Shown piece by piece: positions 35,956 to 45,959 of a DNA stretch of 64,000 bases (its first letter is position 1; every line of letters starts with the position of its first letter). Below the pieces are notes generated by a model, which was given only the letters and a program-made list of their open reading frames with translations, had not been told where the DNA came from and ran no database searches. Made by a program: the position numbers and the translations under genes. This DNA is from Flavobacteriaceae bacterium (GTDB taxonomy: Bacteria; Bacteroidota; Bacteroidia; Flavobacteriales; Flavobacteriaceae). Location: the NCBI GenBank assembly GCA_002707025.1, contig PALG01000028.1, positions 42,030 to 106,029 on the forward strand, read 5' to 3'.

Positions 35956-36427
35956 CAGAAAAAATAGGATAATTATAGGGGTAGTTCTATCTATTATATT
36001 GGTAGCTACCCCATTTTTATTTTACATCTATCGATTTGCCCCCTCAGATTCAGACCAATGGGAGACTTTTCTTGGAACAATTAATGCAGGAGGATTTTAT
36101 AGTGTACAGGTTTATATGCATGCCCTATTCACTAAAATTACCTTTGTGCTATTAACCGGAATTTGGTTCCTGACCTCTAAAAACTGGTGGAAATATGCCA
36201 TTCTAGTTCCATTAACCATGTTTCTTTTTCAACTTTCAGGGGTCATTAATGATAAGATTGGATATATAGATGAGTTCGACTTCTGGTATTCGCTCCCCAT
36301 TATTTTACCTATTTTATTTTTCCTTATTTACATTTCTTACGTGATTAGCAAAAAACGATCTGGAGATGATAAACTAAAGGAAGATGTAGACCAAGAAATC
36401 AAAAAGATTTTAAGCGACGATTTATAA
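35906..36427 (+). CDS. Three-helix membrane protein of unknown function
   Basis: A 173-residue protein with about four hydrophobic stretches: residues 23-43 (IIIGVVLSIILVATPFLFYI), 73-89 (ALFTKITFVLLTGIWFL), 95-112 (WKYAILVPLTMFLFQLSG) and 128-147 (WYSLPIILPILFFLIYISYV), then a charged tail. It is not recognised. The ATG at 35906 lies inside the 42-residue lipoprotein gene; the only in-frame alternative nearby is TTG at 35918, also inside. Translation may therefore be coupled to the lipoprotein. Confidence 0.75.
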   Translation: MLNKLTKKTTKSQPTDNRKNRIIIGVVLSIILVATPFLFYIYRFAPSDSDQWETFLGTINAGGFYSVQVYMHALFTKITFVLLTGIWFLTSKNWWKYAILVPLTMFLFQLSGVINDKIGYIDEFDFWYSLPIILPILFFLIYISYVISKKRSGDDKLKEDVDQEIKKILSDDL

Positions 36428-36433
36428 AATAAA

Positions 36434-36461
36434 AAAAGCCGAATCCTAGGATTCGGCTTTT
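36434..36461. terminator. Bidirectional terminator between membrane protein and tRNA-Leu
   Basis: Perfect palindrome centred at 36447/36448, AAAAGCCGAATCCT and its complement, with flanking A and T tracts. It serves the forward gene and the reverse-strand tRNA transcript. Confidence 0.8.
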
Positions 36462-36462
36462 G

Positions 36463-36548
36463 TACAGAAGGCGGGACTTGAACCCGCACGGACATTGCTG
36501 TCCATTGGATTTTAAGTCCAACGTGTCTACCAATTCCACCACTTCTGC
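36463..36548 (-). tRNA. tRNA-Leu (anticodon UAA)
   Basis: 86-nt class II tRNA. The acceptor stem is GCAGAAG/CTTCTGT with one G-T pair. The anticodon stem TTGGA/TCCAA encloses loop CTTAAAA (anticodon TAA), the long variable arm is GGACA/TGTCC, and the T loop is TTCAAGT. CCA is not encoded. Confidence 0.95.
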
Positions 36549-36592
36549 TTGAACTTTAAAATAAAACCGAAACAATCGGTTCATAGTAGTTG

Positions 36593-36665
36593 AGCGAAAA
36601 ACGGGATTCGAACCCGCGACCTCCACCTTGGCAAGGTGGCGCTCTACCAACTGAGCTATTTTCGC
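36593..36665 (-). tRNA. tRNA-Gly (anticodon GCC)
   Basis: 73-nt tRNA. Acceptor GCGAAAA/TTTTCGC, D arm TAGCTCAGTTGGTAGAGC, anticodon stem CCACC/GGTGG with loop TTGCCAA, T loop TTCGAAT. It lies upstream of tRNA-Leu on the same strand and the two are probably one transcript. Confidence 0.96.
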
Positions 36666-36759
36666 GAATGTTTAAGAACGTTGCTTTTTTAACAAAGCGG
36701 GAGCAAATTTAAAATATTTAATGCAATTACAAAGATTATTTTTTAAATTTTATTTCGCA

Positions 36760-39375
36760 TTATTTTTTCATTTTAACGGAAGCACTTCGTTGCAACATCC
36801 TTTTAATCTCATTCAACTTCATCAAAGCTTCTACAGGAGTTAAAGTATCGATATCGGTTTCTAAAATTTCATCCCGTATCTCCTCCAGTAATGGGTCGTC
36901 CAATTTAAAAAAGCTTAGTTGGAGTTCTTCTTGGGAGAGTTGTTGCATCTTATCGGAAAGCGCTTCGGAAGAATGCGACTTTTCTAATCGTTTTAATATC
37001 TTATGGGCACGTTGCAGTACGGTTTGCGGCATTCCCGCCATTTTAGCCACATGAATCCCAAAACTATGATGGGACCCACCCGGTATGAGCTTCCGAAGAA
37101 ACAATACATTGTCCTTGAGCTCTTTTACCGAAACATTGTAATTCTTGATACGACCAAAAGTTTCAGACATCTCATTCAGTTCGTGGTAATGTGTCGCAAA
37201 CAAAGTCTTAGCGCGCGATGGATGTTCGTGCAAATACTCGCTAATGGCCCAAGCAATGGAGATTCCATCATAGGTGCTTGTCCCCCGGCCTATTTCATCC
37301 AAAAGGACCAAGCTTCTTTCCGAAATATTATTCAAGATACTCGCCGTCTCGTTCATTTCGACCATAAAAGTAGATTCCCCCATAGAAATATTATCACTCG
37401 CTCCTACCCTTGTAAAAATTTTATCCACACAACCCATTCGAACTGATTCCGCAGGAACGAAGCTTCCCATTTGAGCCAATAGCACAATTAATGCCGTTTG
37501 CCGCAAAATGGCACTCTTACCACTCATATTGGGCCCTGTAATCATTATAATTTGCTGATTTTCCTTATCCAGGAAAACATCGTTGGCAATGTATGGCGTA
37601 TCCGGTGGAAGTTGTTTCTCAATCACGGGATGCCTTCCTTCCTTAATGTCTAAATCGAACGTATCGTCTAATAACGGCCTCGTATAATGGGCGGTTTTAG
37701 CTTGCAGGGCAAAAGAGGTGAGACAATCCAGTTGTGCAATACCCTTCGCCGTTTGCTGAATGGCATCTATAAAAGGCAACATCCACTGCACTAGCTTTAC
37801 ATATAATTCTTGCTCCAGTACCGCTATTCTTTCTTCGGCACCCAAGATTTTATTTTCATATTCCTTGAGCTCTTCTGTAATATACCGTTCGGCACTCACC
37901 AAGGTTTGCTTCCGGATCCATTGCTCGGGAACTTTATCTTTATGCGTATTGCGTACCTCGATATAATACCCAAAAACATTATTGGAAGCGATTTTTAAGG
38001 AAGGTATTCCCGTGTTTTCCTGTTCCCGTTGCAGCATCTTCTCCAAATAATCTTTACCCCCCGTGGCTATTCCGCGTAGTTCATCCAACTCTTCATTCAC
38101 TCCTTCCGCGATGGCATTTCCTTTGGAAATATGTACCGGAGCTTCTTCATATAAGGTTTCCTTTATTTTTTTACGAAGGGTTTCACAATCCTGAAGTTGC
38201 TCCCCTAAAATATTCAAAGACTCATTGGAAGCTTTCGCTGCCAGTTGTTTTATAGGAACTACGGCTTCTAAGGAGTTTTTTAATTGGATTACTTCCCTAG
38301 GGTGAATTTTACCGGTAGCAGTTTTGGATACCAATCGTTCCAAATCTCCCATTTTTTTTACATGCACCTGGATTTTCTCCAACAATTCTGAATGATCCAG
38401 TAAATAGCTCACCACCTCATGTCTTTGGGTAATCTTATCTACATTCTTTAAGGGCAGTGCCAACCATCGCTTCAGCATTCTGCCTCCCATTGGGGAAATA
38501 GTTTTATCAATCACGTCCAAAAGCGTCACCCCTCCTGAAACATTGGCGTGGTATAATTCCAGGTTTCTAATGGTAAACCGATCCATCCAAACGTAGGCTT
38601 CTTCTGCAATACGTGAAACTCGGGTAATGTGTTTTAATTCGTGGTGCTGTGTTTCGCCCAAATAGTGCAATGCTGCTCCCGCGGCAATAATCCCTTCTTC
38701 TAAGTGGTCTACCCCAAAACCTTTTAAATTTTTAGTCTCAAAATGTTTTGTAAGGGTATCGTTCGCGTAATCTTGTTGAAAAACCCAATCTTCCAAATAG
38801 AAAACATGGTAGGATTCACCGAAACACTCCACAAAACGCTTTCGCTTTTGCTTACTGAATATCACTTCTGAAGGGGTGAAATTTTGAAGTAACTTATCAA
38901 TGTATTCTACACTCCCTTGAGCAATTAAAAATTCTCCGGTAGACACATCCAAAAACGACACTCCCAAATCTTCTTTTGAAAAATGAATAGCAGCCAAAAA
39001 GTTATTGGACTTACTCTGAAGAATATCATCATTTAATGCCACCCCTGGGGTCACCAACTCGGTCACGCCTCGCTTTACAATAGTCTTGGTTTGCTTGGGA
39101 TCTTCCAGCTGATCACAAATCGCCACCCGGCATCCCGCCATGACCAACTTGGGCAAATAAGTATTCAAAGAATGATGTGGAAAACCCGCCAATTCGGTTT
39201 GGTCCCCGCCGTTGTTTCGAGAGGTCAAGGTGATGTTCAATATTTTAGCTGCCTTTACAGCATCTGCTCCAAAAGTTTCGTAAAAATCCCCTACGCGAAA
39301 CAACAACAAGGCATCAGGATACTTGGCCTTTATCGTATTGTATTGTTGCATTAATGGGGTGACTTTCTTAGCCAT
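36760..39375 (-). CDS. mutS: DNA mismatch repair protein MutS
   Basis: An 871-residue MutS. The mismatch-probing Phe-x-Glu is in GDFYETFG near residue 32. Connector, lever and clamp regions follow. The ATPase has Walker A GPNMSGKS at 614-621, Walker [17 protein letters not shown], and the ATHYHEL histidine. The C-terminus has the helix-turn-helix dimerisation element ([17 protein letters not shown]: [17 protein letters not shown]) and a short basic tail. Length matches the family. It is divergent from a TrmH-type methyltransferase gene with a 117-bp gap. Confidence 0.98.
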   Translation of the reverse strand: MAKKVTPLMQQYNTIKAKYPDALLLFRVGDFYETFGADAVKAAKILNITLTSRNNGGDQTELAGFPHHSLNTYLPKLVMAGCRVAICDQLEDPKQTKTIVKRGVTELVTPGVALNDDILQSKSNNFLAAIHFSKEDLGVSFLDVSTGEFLIAQGSVEYIDKLLQNFTPSEVIFSKQKRKRFVECFGESYHVFYLEDWVFQQDYANDTLTKHFETKNLKGFGVDHLEEGIIAAGAALHYLGETQHHELKHITRVSRIAEEAYVWMDRFTIRNLELYHANVSGGVTLLDVIDKTISPMGGRMLKRWLALPLKNVDKITQRHEVVSYLLDHSELLEKIQVHVKKMGDLERLVSKTATGKIHPREVIQLKNSLEAVVPIKQLAAKASNESLNILGEQLQDCETLRKKIKETLYEEAPVHISKGNAIAEGVNEELDELRGIATGGKDYLEKMLQREQENTGIPSLKIASNNVFGYYIEVRNTHKDKVPEQWIRKQTLVSAERYITEELKEYENKILGAEERIAVLEQELYVKLVQWMLPFIDAIQQTAKGIAQLDCLTSFALQAKTAHYTRPLLDDTFDLDIKEGRHPVIEKQLPPDTPYIANDVFLDKENQQIIMITGPNMSGKSAILRQTALIVLLAQMGSFVPAESVRMGCVDKIFTRVGASDNISMGESTFMVEMNETASILNNISERSLVLLDEIGRGTSTYDGISIAWAISEYLHEHPSRAKTLFATHYHELNEMSETFGRIKNYNVSVKELKDNVLFLRKLIPGGSHHSFGIHVAKMAGMPQTVLQRAHKILKRLEKSHSSEALSDKMQQLSQEELQLSFFKLDDPLLEEIRDEILETDIDTLTPVEALMKLNEIKRMLQRSASVKMKK

Positions 39376-39478
39376 AAATTTTTCTGCTATTGGATATTGC
39401 TAAAGTAATCAATCGGTATTTTTTGGTAAAATAGGAAGGAAAATAGTTTTGGAAAGTTTTTCACAAATTTGAAAATTT

Positions 39479-39486
39479 TACCTTTG
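39479..39486 (+). promoter_or_regulatory. Predicted -7 box close to the methyltransferase ATG
   Basis: TACCTTTG matches TAnnTTTG only 6 bp before the ATG at 39493, which would leave almost no untranslated leader. Confidence 0.4.
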
Positions 39487-39492
39487 CATTTC

Positions 39493-40032
39493 ATGAAAAA
39501 CCGAAAGTTAAAAAACAGTGAACTGGAGCGGATTTCCCCTTCCGAATTTAAGGAGGTGAAAAAGACCCCCATCATTGTGGTTTTGGACAACATTCGGAGC
39601 TTGAACAATATTGGCTCGGTATTTAGAACGGCAGATGCATTTTTGATAGAAAAAATCTATCTCTGCGGAATTACCGCCACCCCACCCCACAAGGATATTA
39701 CCAAAACCGCCTTGGGCGCCACAGAAAGTGTGGCTTGGGAATATGCAAAGGACACCCTATCGGTTATTCAGAAACTGAAAGAAGACCGTGCGGAGATACT
39801 GGCTATCGAACAAGCCGAAAATTCAGTTTCACTACTGAATCTTTCCGTAACCCCTCAAAAAAAATATGCGTTGATTTTTGGAAACGAAGTGAAGGGAGTT
39901 TCCCAAGAGGTCGTTTCAGCAAGTGATCAAGTGGTGGAAATCCCGCAGTACGGGACCAAACATTCCTTAAATATTTCCGTAAGTGCTGGGGTCGTTCTTT
40001 GGGATTTATTTTCAAAACTGAATCGAAACTAA
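39493..40032 (+). CDS. TrmH/SpoU-family RNA 2'-O-methyltransferase
   Basis: A 179-residue SPOUT methyltransferase acting on ribose 2'-OH of tRNA or rRNA. Motif 1 is VVLDNIRSLNNIGSVFRTADAF, motif 2 IFGNEVKGVSQEVV and motif 3 IPQYGTKHSLNISVSAGVVLWD, which forms the trefoil knot that binds SAM. There is no N-terminal substrate-binding extension as in RlmB, so the target RNA is not defined. ATG at 39493 (MKNRKLKNSEL) is preferred to a TTG 24 bp earlier. Its stop overlaps the stop of folK-dNK (shared CTAA). Confidence 0.92.
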   Translation: MKNRKLKNSELERISPSEFKEVKKTPIIVVLDNIRSLNNIGSVFRTADAFLIEKIYLCGITATPPHKDITKTALGATESVAWEYAKDTLSVIQKLKEDRAEILAIEQAENSVSLLNLSVTPQKKYALIFGNEVKGVSQEVVSASDQVVEIPQYGTKHSLNISVSAGVVLWDLFSKLNRN

Positions 40033-41159
40033 GTCAATAGTTGTTTCAGCAAAGAGAGGTAATCTTTTCGGTTGTTGACAAAGTCCATTTCAGAAACATC
40101 CATGATTTTTACATTCCCTGTGTGTTGATTTTTTATGAATTCCAAATAGCCTTCATGGATTTTCAGCAAATAATTCGCTTCAATGCTTTGCTCGTACTCC
40201 CGTCCCCTTTTTTTGATGTTTTCCAACAACCGTTCTGTTGTTTGGTATAAATACACATACAAGTCGGGTTTGGGCAACTCTTTATGCATTAAATGAAACA
40301 GCTTTTTGTAAAGCGTGAACTCCTCTTCCGTTAAGGTGATTTTTGCAAAAATCATGGATTTATAAGCGTCGTAATCGGCCACCACGTTTTCCGTAAACAA
40401 ATCGTATTGGGTAATGTCTTCCACCAATTGTTGGTACCGGTCGGCCAAAAAGGACATCTCCAAAGGAAATGCGTACCGCCCTGGTTCTTGGTAAAATTTT
40501 GGCAAAAAAGGATTTTCATTAAAACGTTCTAAAATGAGTTTGGCATTGAAATCTGCCGAAATCTGCTGCGACAAACTGGTCTTCCCAGCGCCAATATTCC
40601 CTTCAATAGCGATGTAATTGTATTTGGAAAAAGAATAATCCTTTTTCGGGTTCCGAAGCCATTTTGACAATTTGGTAATTTCACTAGTATCTTCGGTTTT
40701 GGCCAACAACCAAATCATTTTCTTTTGCAATACTGGGTGCACCAAATTGGGTTGTAATTCGGCCATAGGTTGCAGCACAAACTTTCGGTGCTGCATTTCT
40801 GGATGTGGAACGGTTAATTTTGAAGTAGCAATTTTTTGATCTTCAATTAAAATGATGTCAATATCGATAGGTCGTGAAGCATAGCCTTCGGTAGGGGTAC
40901 GCTCACGGCCCATTTTTTTCTCGATGGCCAAACACTTTTCCAAAATTTCTTCTGAAGGCAACCTACTTTGCAGCCAGACCACACAGTTCAAAAAATCGTC
41001 TCCTTCAAAGCCTAGCGCTGGGGTTTTATAAACGGAAGAAATCTTTTCTATAGTTCCAATCTCCTCAAAAATAAAGCTAATGGCTTTTTGAAGTTGTTCA
41101 AACTTGTTTCCAAGATTGCTCCCTAAGGCTAAATATATGTTTTGAAGTGGTTCGATAAT
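40029..41159 (-). CDS. folK: Fused HPPK (FolK) - deoxynucleoside kinase; non-standard start codon
   Basis: A two-enzyme fusion of 376 residues. Residues 1-160 are 6-hydroxymethyl-7,8-dihydropterin pyrophosphokinase (folate synthesis): IYLALGSNLGN near the start, and RPIDIDIILI with the Mg-binding aspartates. Residues about 178-376 are a deoxynucleoside kinase with P-loop IEGNIGAGKTS and the RGREYE lid. The frame is open from a TAA at 41163-41165, but there is no ATG, GTG or TTG before the conserved N-terminus; the first such codon (TTG, 40991) would remove 56 residues. ATT at 41159 (or ATC next to it) is the best start candidate. The fusion is usual in Flavobacteriaceae. Confidence 0.9.
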   Translation of the reverse strand: MIEPLQNIYLALGSNLGNKFEQLQKAISFIFEEIGTIEKISSVYKTPALGFEGDDFLNCVVWLQSRLPSEEILEKCLAIEKKMGRERTPTEGYASRPIDIDIILIEDQKIATSKLTVPHPEMQHRKFVLQPMAELQPNLVHPVLQKKMIWLLAKTEDTSEITKLSKWLRNPKKDYSFSKYNYIAIEGNIGAGKTSLSQQISADFNAKLILERFNENPFLPKFYQEPGRYAFPLEMSFLADRYQQLVEDITQYDLFTENVVADYDAYKSMIFAKITLTEEEFTLYKKLFHLMHKELPKPDLYVYLYQTTERLLENIKKRGREYEQSIEANYLLKIHEGYLEFIKNQHTGNVKIMDVSEMDFVNNRKDYLSLLKQLLT

Positions 41160-41299
41160 ATCTTATTTTTACTTTTCAAGCATGTTGTACAAACCGTATC
41201 CATTGCTTTTGAAACCTAAGCGTGAAACCGGAGTTTTCGAAAGAACGAAAATAATCAACCTACGCCAAAAGGCCACTAAAAAACCAAAAAATTGCACTA

Positions 41300-41989
41300 T
41301 TGAAAACTGTTCAGACCCTTTTGGCCCAACGTATCTATTTGATATTGGCGGCACTATTTATTTGCTCACTGGTGGTGTCCAACCTCATCTTCCAAAAATT
41401 CTTTTATTGGGATTTCTTCGGGCTTTACCGTTTTGAGATTTCTGTCGGGATTCTCCCCTATCCCATCACCTTTTTAATCACCGATATTATAAGTGAAGTA
41501 TACGGAAAAAAAAGAGCCAACCAAGTGGTGACCACCGGTATCTTTGCTTCGTTTTTTTCCTTACTTATCGTCTACATTTCCGATATCGTTCCGGCTACTT
41601 CCTATAGCCCCATTAATGATGTACTTTTCAGTAAAGTGTTTGGCGCTACCGCCATTGCAGTGTTTGCATCGATGATGGCCTACTTATTAGCACAATACAT
41701 CGATATTCAAATTTTCCACTTTTGGAAACGCGTCACCAAAGGAAAACACCTTTGGCTTCGAAATAACTTTTCCACCTTTACCTCGCAATTTGTAGATACT
41801 TTTACCGTCTTGCTATTGCTATGTAGTTTTGGCAAAATTGATTGGGACCTTTTTGGAGGATTGCTCCTAAGCGGATTTTTATTTAAAGTGCTAGTCGCCA
41901 TGTTGGACACCCCATTTTTATACTTGGCGGTGTATGCCCTTCGGAAGAAATTCCATCTAAAAGAAGCTGAAGAATTGCCCTTAGTTTAA
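41300..41989 (+). CDS. Queuosine precursor transporter (YhhQ family)
   Basis: A 229-residue integral-membrane protein with about six helices, imports 7-cyano-7-deazaguanine-type precursors for queuosine tRNA modification. The family signature is in LFICSLVVSNLIFQKFF, PYPITFLITDIISEVYGKK and the RNNFSTFTSQFVDTFTVLLLL region. The only start in reach is TTG at 41300; no ATG occurs before the first helix. It overlaps the end of the DUF2797 gene on the other strand by 9 nt. Promoter not identified. Confidence 0.9.
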   Translation: MKTVQTLLAQRIYLILAALFICSLVVSNLIFQKFFYWDFFGLYRFEISVGILPYPITFLITDIISEVYGKKRANQVVTTGIFASFFSLLIVYISDIVPATSYSPINDVLFSKVFGATAIAVFASMMAYLLAQYIDIQIFHFWKRVTKGKHLWLRNNFSTFTSQFVDTFTVLLLLCSFGKIDWDLFGGLLLSGFLFKVLVAMLDTPFLYLAVYALRKKFHLKEAEELPLV

Positions 41990-42778
41990 AACGGATATCC
42001 CTACCACATATCCTTCGCTTCCGCGAATATTGAATACCGTTTGATCTTCAAAAATAAGGTACTGCCCTTTAATTCCTTTTAATTTTCCGCTGAACTCTGG
42101 GGTTTTATCCAAATTCAAGCTCTTAGGTTTGGCAGGGTACTGAAGCACTGGGAATTCCAAATTGGTTTCCGTATTATTCTGAATAAAATAGTCTTTTGCT
42201 TCCGCTGGAATATATTGCTGAAGCTTATTGCGCCATTCGACCAAATCTTCATCTTGAATTTCATTTTTAAGCATGGTACGCCAATTGGTTTTGTCGCTTA
42301 CATGCTCCTTTAGGGCCACTTCAGTGATCCCCGCTAGATAACGATTAGGAACCTCAACAATCTCGATGGCCTCATGGGCCCCTTGATCGATCCATCGGGT
42401 GGGCACTTGGGTTTTACGGGTCACTCCTACCTTCACATTACTACTGTTCGCTAAATATACTACATGTGGCTGCAATTGTACTTTCTTTTCAAATTCCAAG
42501 TCGCGATCCTCTTGATCCAAGTGTGCCTTACTTAACTCTGGACGCATCACCCAATCTGCCGCCTGGGGCACATCAAAAAAGCAGCTTTTGCAAAATCCTT
42601 GACGATAAATGGGCTTGTCCAACCCGCAATGTAAACACTGATAGCGAAGAAATTTTATAGCAATGTTTTTATCAATTAATTGGTTCATATTGATAAAGTT
42701 ACCCTCGAAAACCCAGTAGTATTGAATAGGCGAACCATTTTCGGTTTCCATTTTTGTAAGCACTCCTTCAAACTGCAT
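41981..42778 (-). CDS. DUF2797 domain protein with zinc-ribbon-like cysteines
   Basis: A 265-residue protein. A CxxC...CxxC pair (CLHCG and CKSC, about residues 49-68) looks like a zinc site. A central part (VVYLANSSNVKVGVTRKTQVPTRWIDQGA) resembles the start of a GIY-YIG-like fold, as noted for this family, but nuclease residues cannot be confirmed. The C-terminal beta-rich part (LKGIKGQYLIFEDQTVFNIRG) is conserved in DUF2797. Function unknown. It is divergent from the GH3 gene with a 42-bp gap. Confidence 0.88.
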   Translation of the reverse strand: MQFEGVLTKMETENGSPIQYYWVFEGNFINMNQLIDKNIAIKFLRYQCLHCGLDKPIYRQGFCKSCFFDVPQAADWVMRPELSKAHLDQEDRDLEFEKKVQLQPHVVYLANSSNVKVGVTRKTQVPTRWIDQGAHEAIEIVEVPNRYLAGITEVALKEHVSDKTNWRTMLKNEIQDEDLVEWRNKLQQYIPAEAKDYFIQNNTETNLEFPVLQYPAKPKSLNLDKTPEFSGKLKGIKGQYLIFEDQTVFNIRGSEGYVVGISVLN

Positions 42779-42820
42779 ATAAAAAATTAGTATTTTTAGG
42801 ATTTAAAGATAGGGTAAAAT

Positions 42821-44335
42821 ATGCCAATTCCCATAGTAAATTCCATTGCCTCTTGGTTTTTGAAGAAAAGGATTCATCAAATTGAACTTTTTCTAAAATA
42901 CCCCATTGAGGTTCAGGAGGAACTACTTTTCAACCTCCTTCAGAAGGCAAAAAACACCCAAATTGGTAAGCAATACGATTTCAACTCCATAAAAAACTAT
43001 CAAGATTTTTCAGAAAGAATTCCCGTAAGCGACTATGAAGCTGTGGAGGATTTGGTGGAAGCTTCCCGTCGTGGGGAAAACAACATCTTCTGGCCCACCC
43101 CCATTAAATGGTTTGCCAAATCCAGCGGTACTACCAATGCTAAAAGCAAATTCATTCCGGTAAGTGAAGAATCGCTGGAAGACTGTCACTATGCTGCTAG
43201 CAAGGATTTGTTGTGTATGTATCTACACAACAATCCCGAATCGCAGTTATTTGTGGGAAAAAGTCTTCGGCTGGGAGGAAGCAAACAATTATACAAAGAA
43301 AACGGAACCGCTTTTGGGGATTTATCGGCTATTTTAATAGATAACATGCCTTTTTGGGCCGAATTCAGTAGTACCCCCAGTAACGAAGTCTCCTTAATGA
43401 GCCATTGGGAAACCAAGATGCAAGCTATTGTGAACGAAACCATTCGGGAAAGTGTGACCAGCCTAGCAGGGGTACCTTCTTGGATGCTGGTGTTGCTGAA
43501 TAAGGTGTTAGAAACCACGGATAAAGAAAGCGTATTCGAAATTTGGCCCAATTTAGAAGTGTATTTTCACGGTGGGGTAAGTTTTGAACCCTACGTAGAT
43601 CAATATCAAAAGATACTTCCTAGAAAAGACTTCCGCTACTATGAGATTTACAATGCTTCGGAAGGATTTTTTGCCATTCAAAATGAAAATGACAACAAAG
43701 AGCTATTACTGATGTTGGACTATGGAATTTTCTACGAGTTTATTCCTATGGATACCTACGGAACAGAAAGCGAAAAAGTTATTCCATTAAATGCTGTGGA
43801 ACTTGGTAAAAATTATGCCATCATCATCACTACCAATGCAGGGCTTTGGCGCTATAAAATTGGCGACACGGTTCGTTTTACGTCCATAAAACCCTACCGG
43901 ATTAAAGTTACAGGGCGTACCAAACACCACATCAATGTATTTGGGGAAGAACTCATTATTGAAAATGCCGAAAAAGCATTGAAAAAAACCACCCATATTA
44001 CGCAAAGTGAAATTTTGGATTACACTGCCGGTCCTATCTTTATGAAGGGGAAAGAGAAAGGTGCCCATGAGTGGATTATTGAATTTAAAAAAGCTCCTTG
44101 TGACATGGAAAAATTTACCCAGATCTTGGATGCCTCCCTTCAGGAACTGAACAGCGACTATGAAGCCAAACGTTACAACAATACCACCTTGAATTTGCCT
44201 AAAATTCATTCCGGCCGTAAAAACCTCTTTTACGATTGGCTGAAGAGGAATGACAAGTTGGGAGGGCAACATAAAATCCCAAGGCTTTCTAACTCTAGAT
44301 CGCTAATTGAAGAACTTTTAAAAATGAATGAATGA
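42821..44335 (+). CDS. GH3-family acyl-acid amido synthetase-like protein
   Basis: A 504-residue ANL-superfamily enzyme related to plant GH3 proteins, which adenylate a carboxylic acid and couple it to an amino acid. The ATP-binding loop is SSGTTNAKSKFIPVS. A second motif is YNASEGFFAIQ and the C-terminal hinge is WRYKIGDTVRFTS, then KVTGRTKHHINVFGEE. Bacteroidota members are widespread; their substrates are not defined. Length is slightly short of plant members (about 600 aa). No neighbouring biosynthesis gene helps identify the substrate. Confidence 0.93.
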   Translation: MPIPIVNSIASWFLKKRIHQIELFLKYPIEVQEELLFNLLQKAKNTQIGKQYDFNSIKNYQDFSERIPVSDYEAVEDLVEASRRGENNIFWPTPIKWFAKSSGTTNAKSKFIPVSEESLEDCHYAASKDLLCMYLHNNPESQLFVGKSLRLGGSKQLYKENGTAFGDLSAILIDNMPFWAEFSSTPSNEVSLMSHWETKMQAIVNETIRESVTSLAGVPSWMLVLLNKVLETTDKESVFEIWPNLEVYFHGGVSFEPYVDQYQKILPRKDFRYYEIYNASEGFFAIQNENDNKELLLMLDYGIFYEFIPMDTYGTESEKVIPLNAVELGKNYAIIITTNAGLWRYKIGDTVRFTSIKPYRIKVTGRTKHHINVFGEELIIENAEKALKKTTHITQSEILDYTAGPIFMKGKEKGAHEWIIEFKKAPCDMEKFTQILDASLQELNSDYEAKRYNNTTLNLPKIHSGRKNLFYDWLKRNDKLGGQHKIPRLSNSRSLIEELLKMNE

Positions 44336-44454
44336 ATTTTGCTTTTTCTTTCAAAAAGCATTTCATCGATTTTTTCCTTGGCTTCAACTAAAAGTTTTGG
44401 TAATACTTTTCTTACACTCTATGTTTGGGTTATCAAATTACAATTGGGGCTGTA

Positions 44455-44637
44455 ATGAACATTTTAAGAAGTATTTTTATTGGAATCGTGGCCATAAGCG
44501 TTACCTCTTGTGCCACCGCAATTTCCACGCAGGAAAAAGGAAAGGAAGTAGCAGGCTACACGATTAAAAACAAGAAGGAGTTGTTACAACAAAAGGTATT
44601 GCACAAAAATCCTAAAACGGTTATCGCAACTCCATAA
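44455..44637 (+). CDS. Small lipoprotein (60 aa)
   Basis: ATG at 44455 opens MNILRSIFIGIVAISVTSC, with a lipobox cysteine at residue 19, then 41 charged residues (ATAISTQEKGKEVAGYTIKNKKELLQQK). A TTG 30 bp upstream could extend it, but would spoil the signal peptide. It lies 120 bp after GH3 and ends before a strong terminator. Function unknown. Confidence 0.68.
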   Translation: MNILRSIFIGIVAISVTSCATAISTQEKGKEVAGYTIKNKKELLQQKVLHKNPKTVIATP

Positions 44638-44658
44638 ATAACTATCTAACCAAATTAA

Positions 44659-44690
44659 AAAACCCTTGAATTAATTCAAGGGTTTTTTTG
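44659..44690. terminator. Bidirectional palindromic terminator before clpX
   Basis: 24-bp perfect palindrome AACCCTTGAATT / AATTCAAGGGTT (44661-44684) with flanking A and T tracts, between the forward lipoprotein and reverse clpX genes. Confidence 0.85.
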
Positions 44691-44715
44691 TTTTGTGTGG
44701 GTTTTAGTTCACATC

Positions 44716-45948
44716 TTATGAAACGGCTTTCAACTTTTTAATCGTAGACTTGCTTAACTTTTCTTCAGCATAATCTTTCGTTACGTGAAGCTTTTTATCC
44801 TCCGTTCCTGGAAGTTCGAACATGGCATCGGTTAATACCGCTTCACAAAGCGAACGTAAGCCTCTTGCTCCCAGCTTATACTCTATGGCTTGATCTACCA
44901 CAAAGTCTAAAGCTTCCTCGGTAATGACAAAGTCTATCTCATCCATTTCAAACAATTTTTTGTATTGTTTGATTATGGCATTTTTGGGTTCCGTTAAAAT
45001 GGCCCGAAGGGTTCCTTTATCCAACGGATTCATATACGTAAGTACTGGAAGACGCCCAATAATTTCAGGGATCAATCCAAATTCTTTTAAATCCTTCGGA
45101 ATAATATACCGCAACAAATTATCCTTTTCCAAGGTATCTTCAGACTTGGAAGCACTGAAACCAATGGCTTGCATGTTCAACCTTTTGGAGATATGACGAT
45201 CAATACCATCGAAAGCCCCTCCAGCGATAAATAGGATATTTTCAGTATTTACCTCAATAAACTTTTGATCGGGATGCTTTCGGCCACCTTTAGGCGGGAC
45301 ATTTACCACGGTTCCTTCCAACAACTTCAGCAAAGCCTGTTGCACGCCTTCCCCACTTACATCACGGGTAATGGAAGGATTGTCACTTTTACGGGCGATT
45401 TTATCGATCTCATCAATAAACACTATCCCGTTTTGAGCTTTTTCTACATTGTAATCGGCCGCTTGTAATAAACGGGTTAAAATGCTTTCCACATCTTCCG
45501 CCACGTAACCAGCCTCCGTTAATACGGTGGCATCTACGATCGCCAAAGGCACATTCAGCATCCGGGCGATGGTTTTGGCCATCAAGGTTTTTCCCGTACC
45601 TGTTTGCCCAACAATCACGATATTACTCTTCTGAATTTCAATATCATCATCGGTTTTAGGCTGCAACAATCGCTTGTAGTGATTATAAACTGCTACAGAC
45701 ATCACTTTTTTACTGTAATCCTGCCCAATAATATAATCGTCCAAAAACTCTTTAATCGCTTTTGGCTTTTTCAGCATCATTTCTTTGGAAAGCTCGTCCT
45801 TATCGGAATGTAGTGCTTCTTCCACTACAATTCCATGAGCTTGTTCAATGCAGCGATCGCAAATATGGGCGTCCAACCCTGCAATAAGCAAGTTGGTTTC
45901 TGCCTTTTTCCGGCCGCAGAAGGAACATTCCAATTCTTCTTTAGACAT
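44716..45948 (-). CDS. clpX: ATP-dependent Clp protease ATP-binding subunit ClpX
   Basis: The AAA+ unfoldase (410 aa) that feeds substrates to ClpP. The N-terminal zinc-binding domain has Cys8, Cys11, Cys30 and Cys33 (CSFCG, ICDRC). Walker A GQTGTGKT is at 114-121 and Walker [12 protein letters not shown] follows. The ClpP-contacting IGF-type loop appears as AIGFSASK. It is 11 bp after clpP on the same strand, and tig-clpP-clpX forms one co-directional group. Confidence 0.98.
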   Translation of the reverse strand: MSKEELECSFCGRKKAETNLLIAGLDAHICDRCIEQAHGIVVEEALHSDKDELSKEMMLKKPKAIKEFLDDYIIGQDYSKKVMSVAVYNHYKRLLQPKTDDDIEIQKSNIVIVGQTGTGKTLMAKTIARMLNVPLAIVDATVLTEAGYVAEDVESILTRLLQAADYNVEKAQNGIVFIDEIDKIARKSDNPSITRDVSGEGVQQALLKLLEGTVVNVPPKGGRKHPDQKFIEVNTENILFIAGGAFDGIDRHISKRLNMQAIGFSASKSEDTLEKDNLLRYIIPKDLKEFGLIPEIIGRLPVLTYMNPLDKGTLRAILTEPKNAIIKQYKKLFEMDEIDFVITEEALDFVVDQAIEYKLGARGLRSLCEAVLTDAMFELPGTEDKKLHVTKDYAEEKLSKSTIKKLKAVS

Positions 45949-45959
45949 AATTTTTAATT

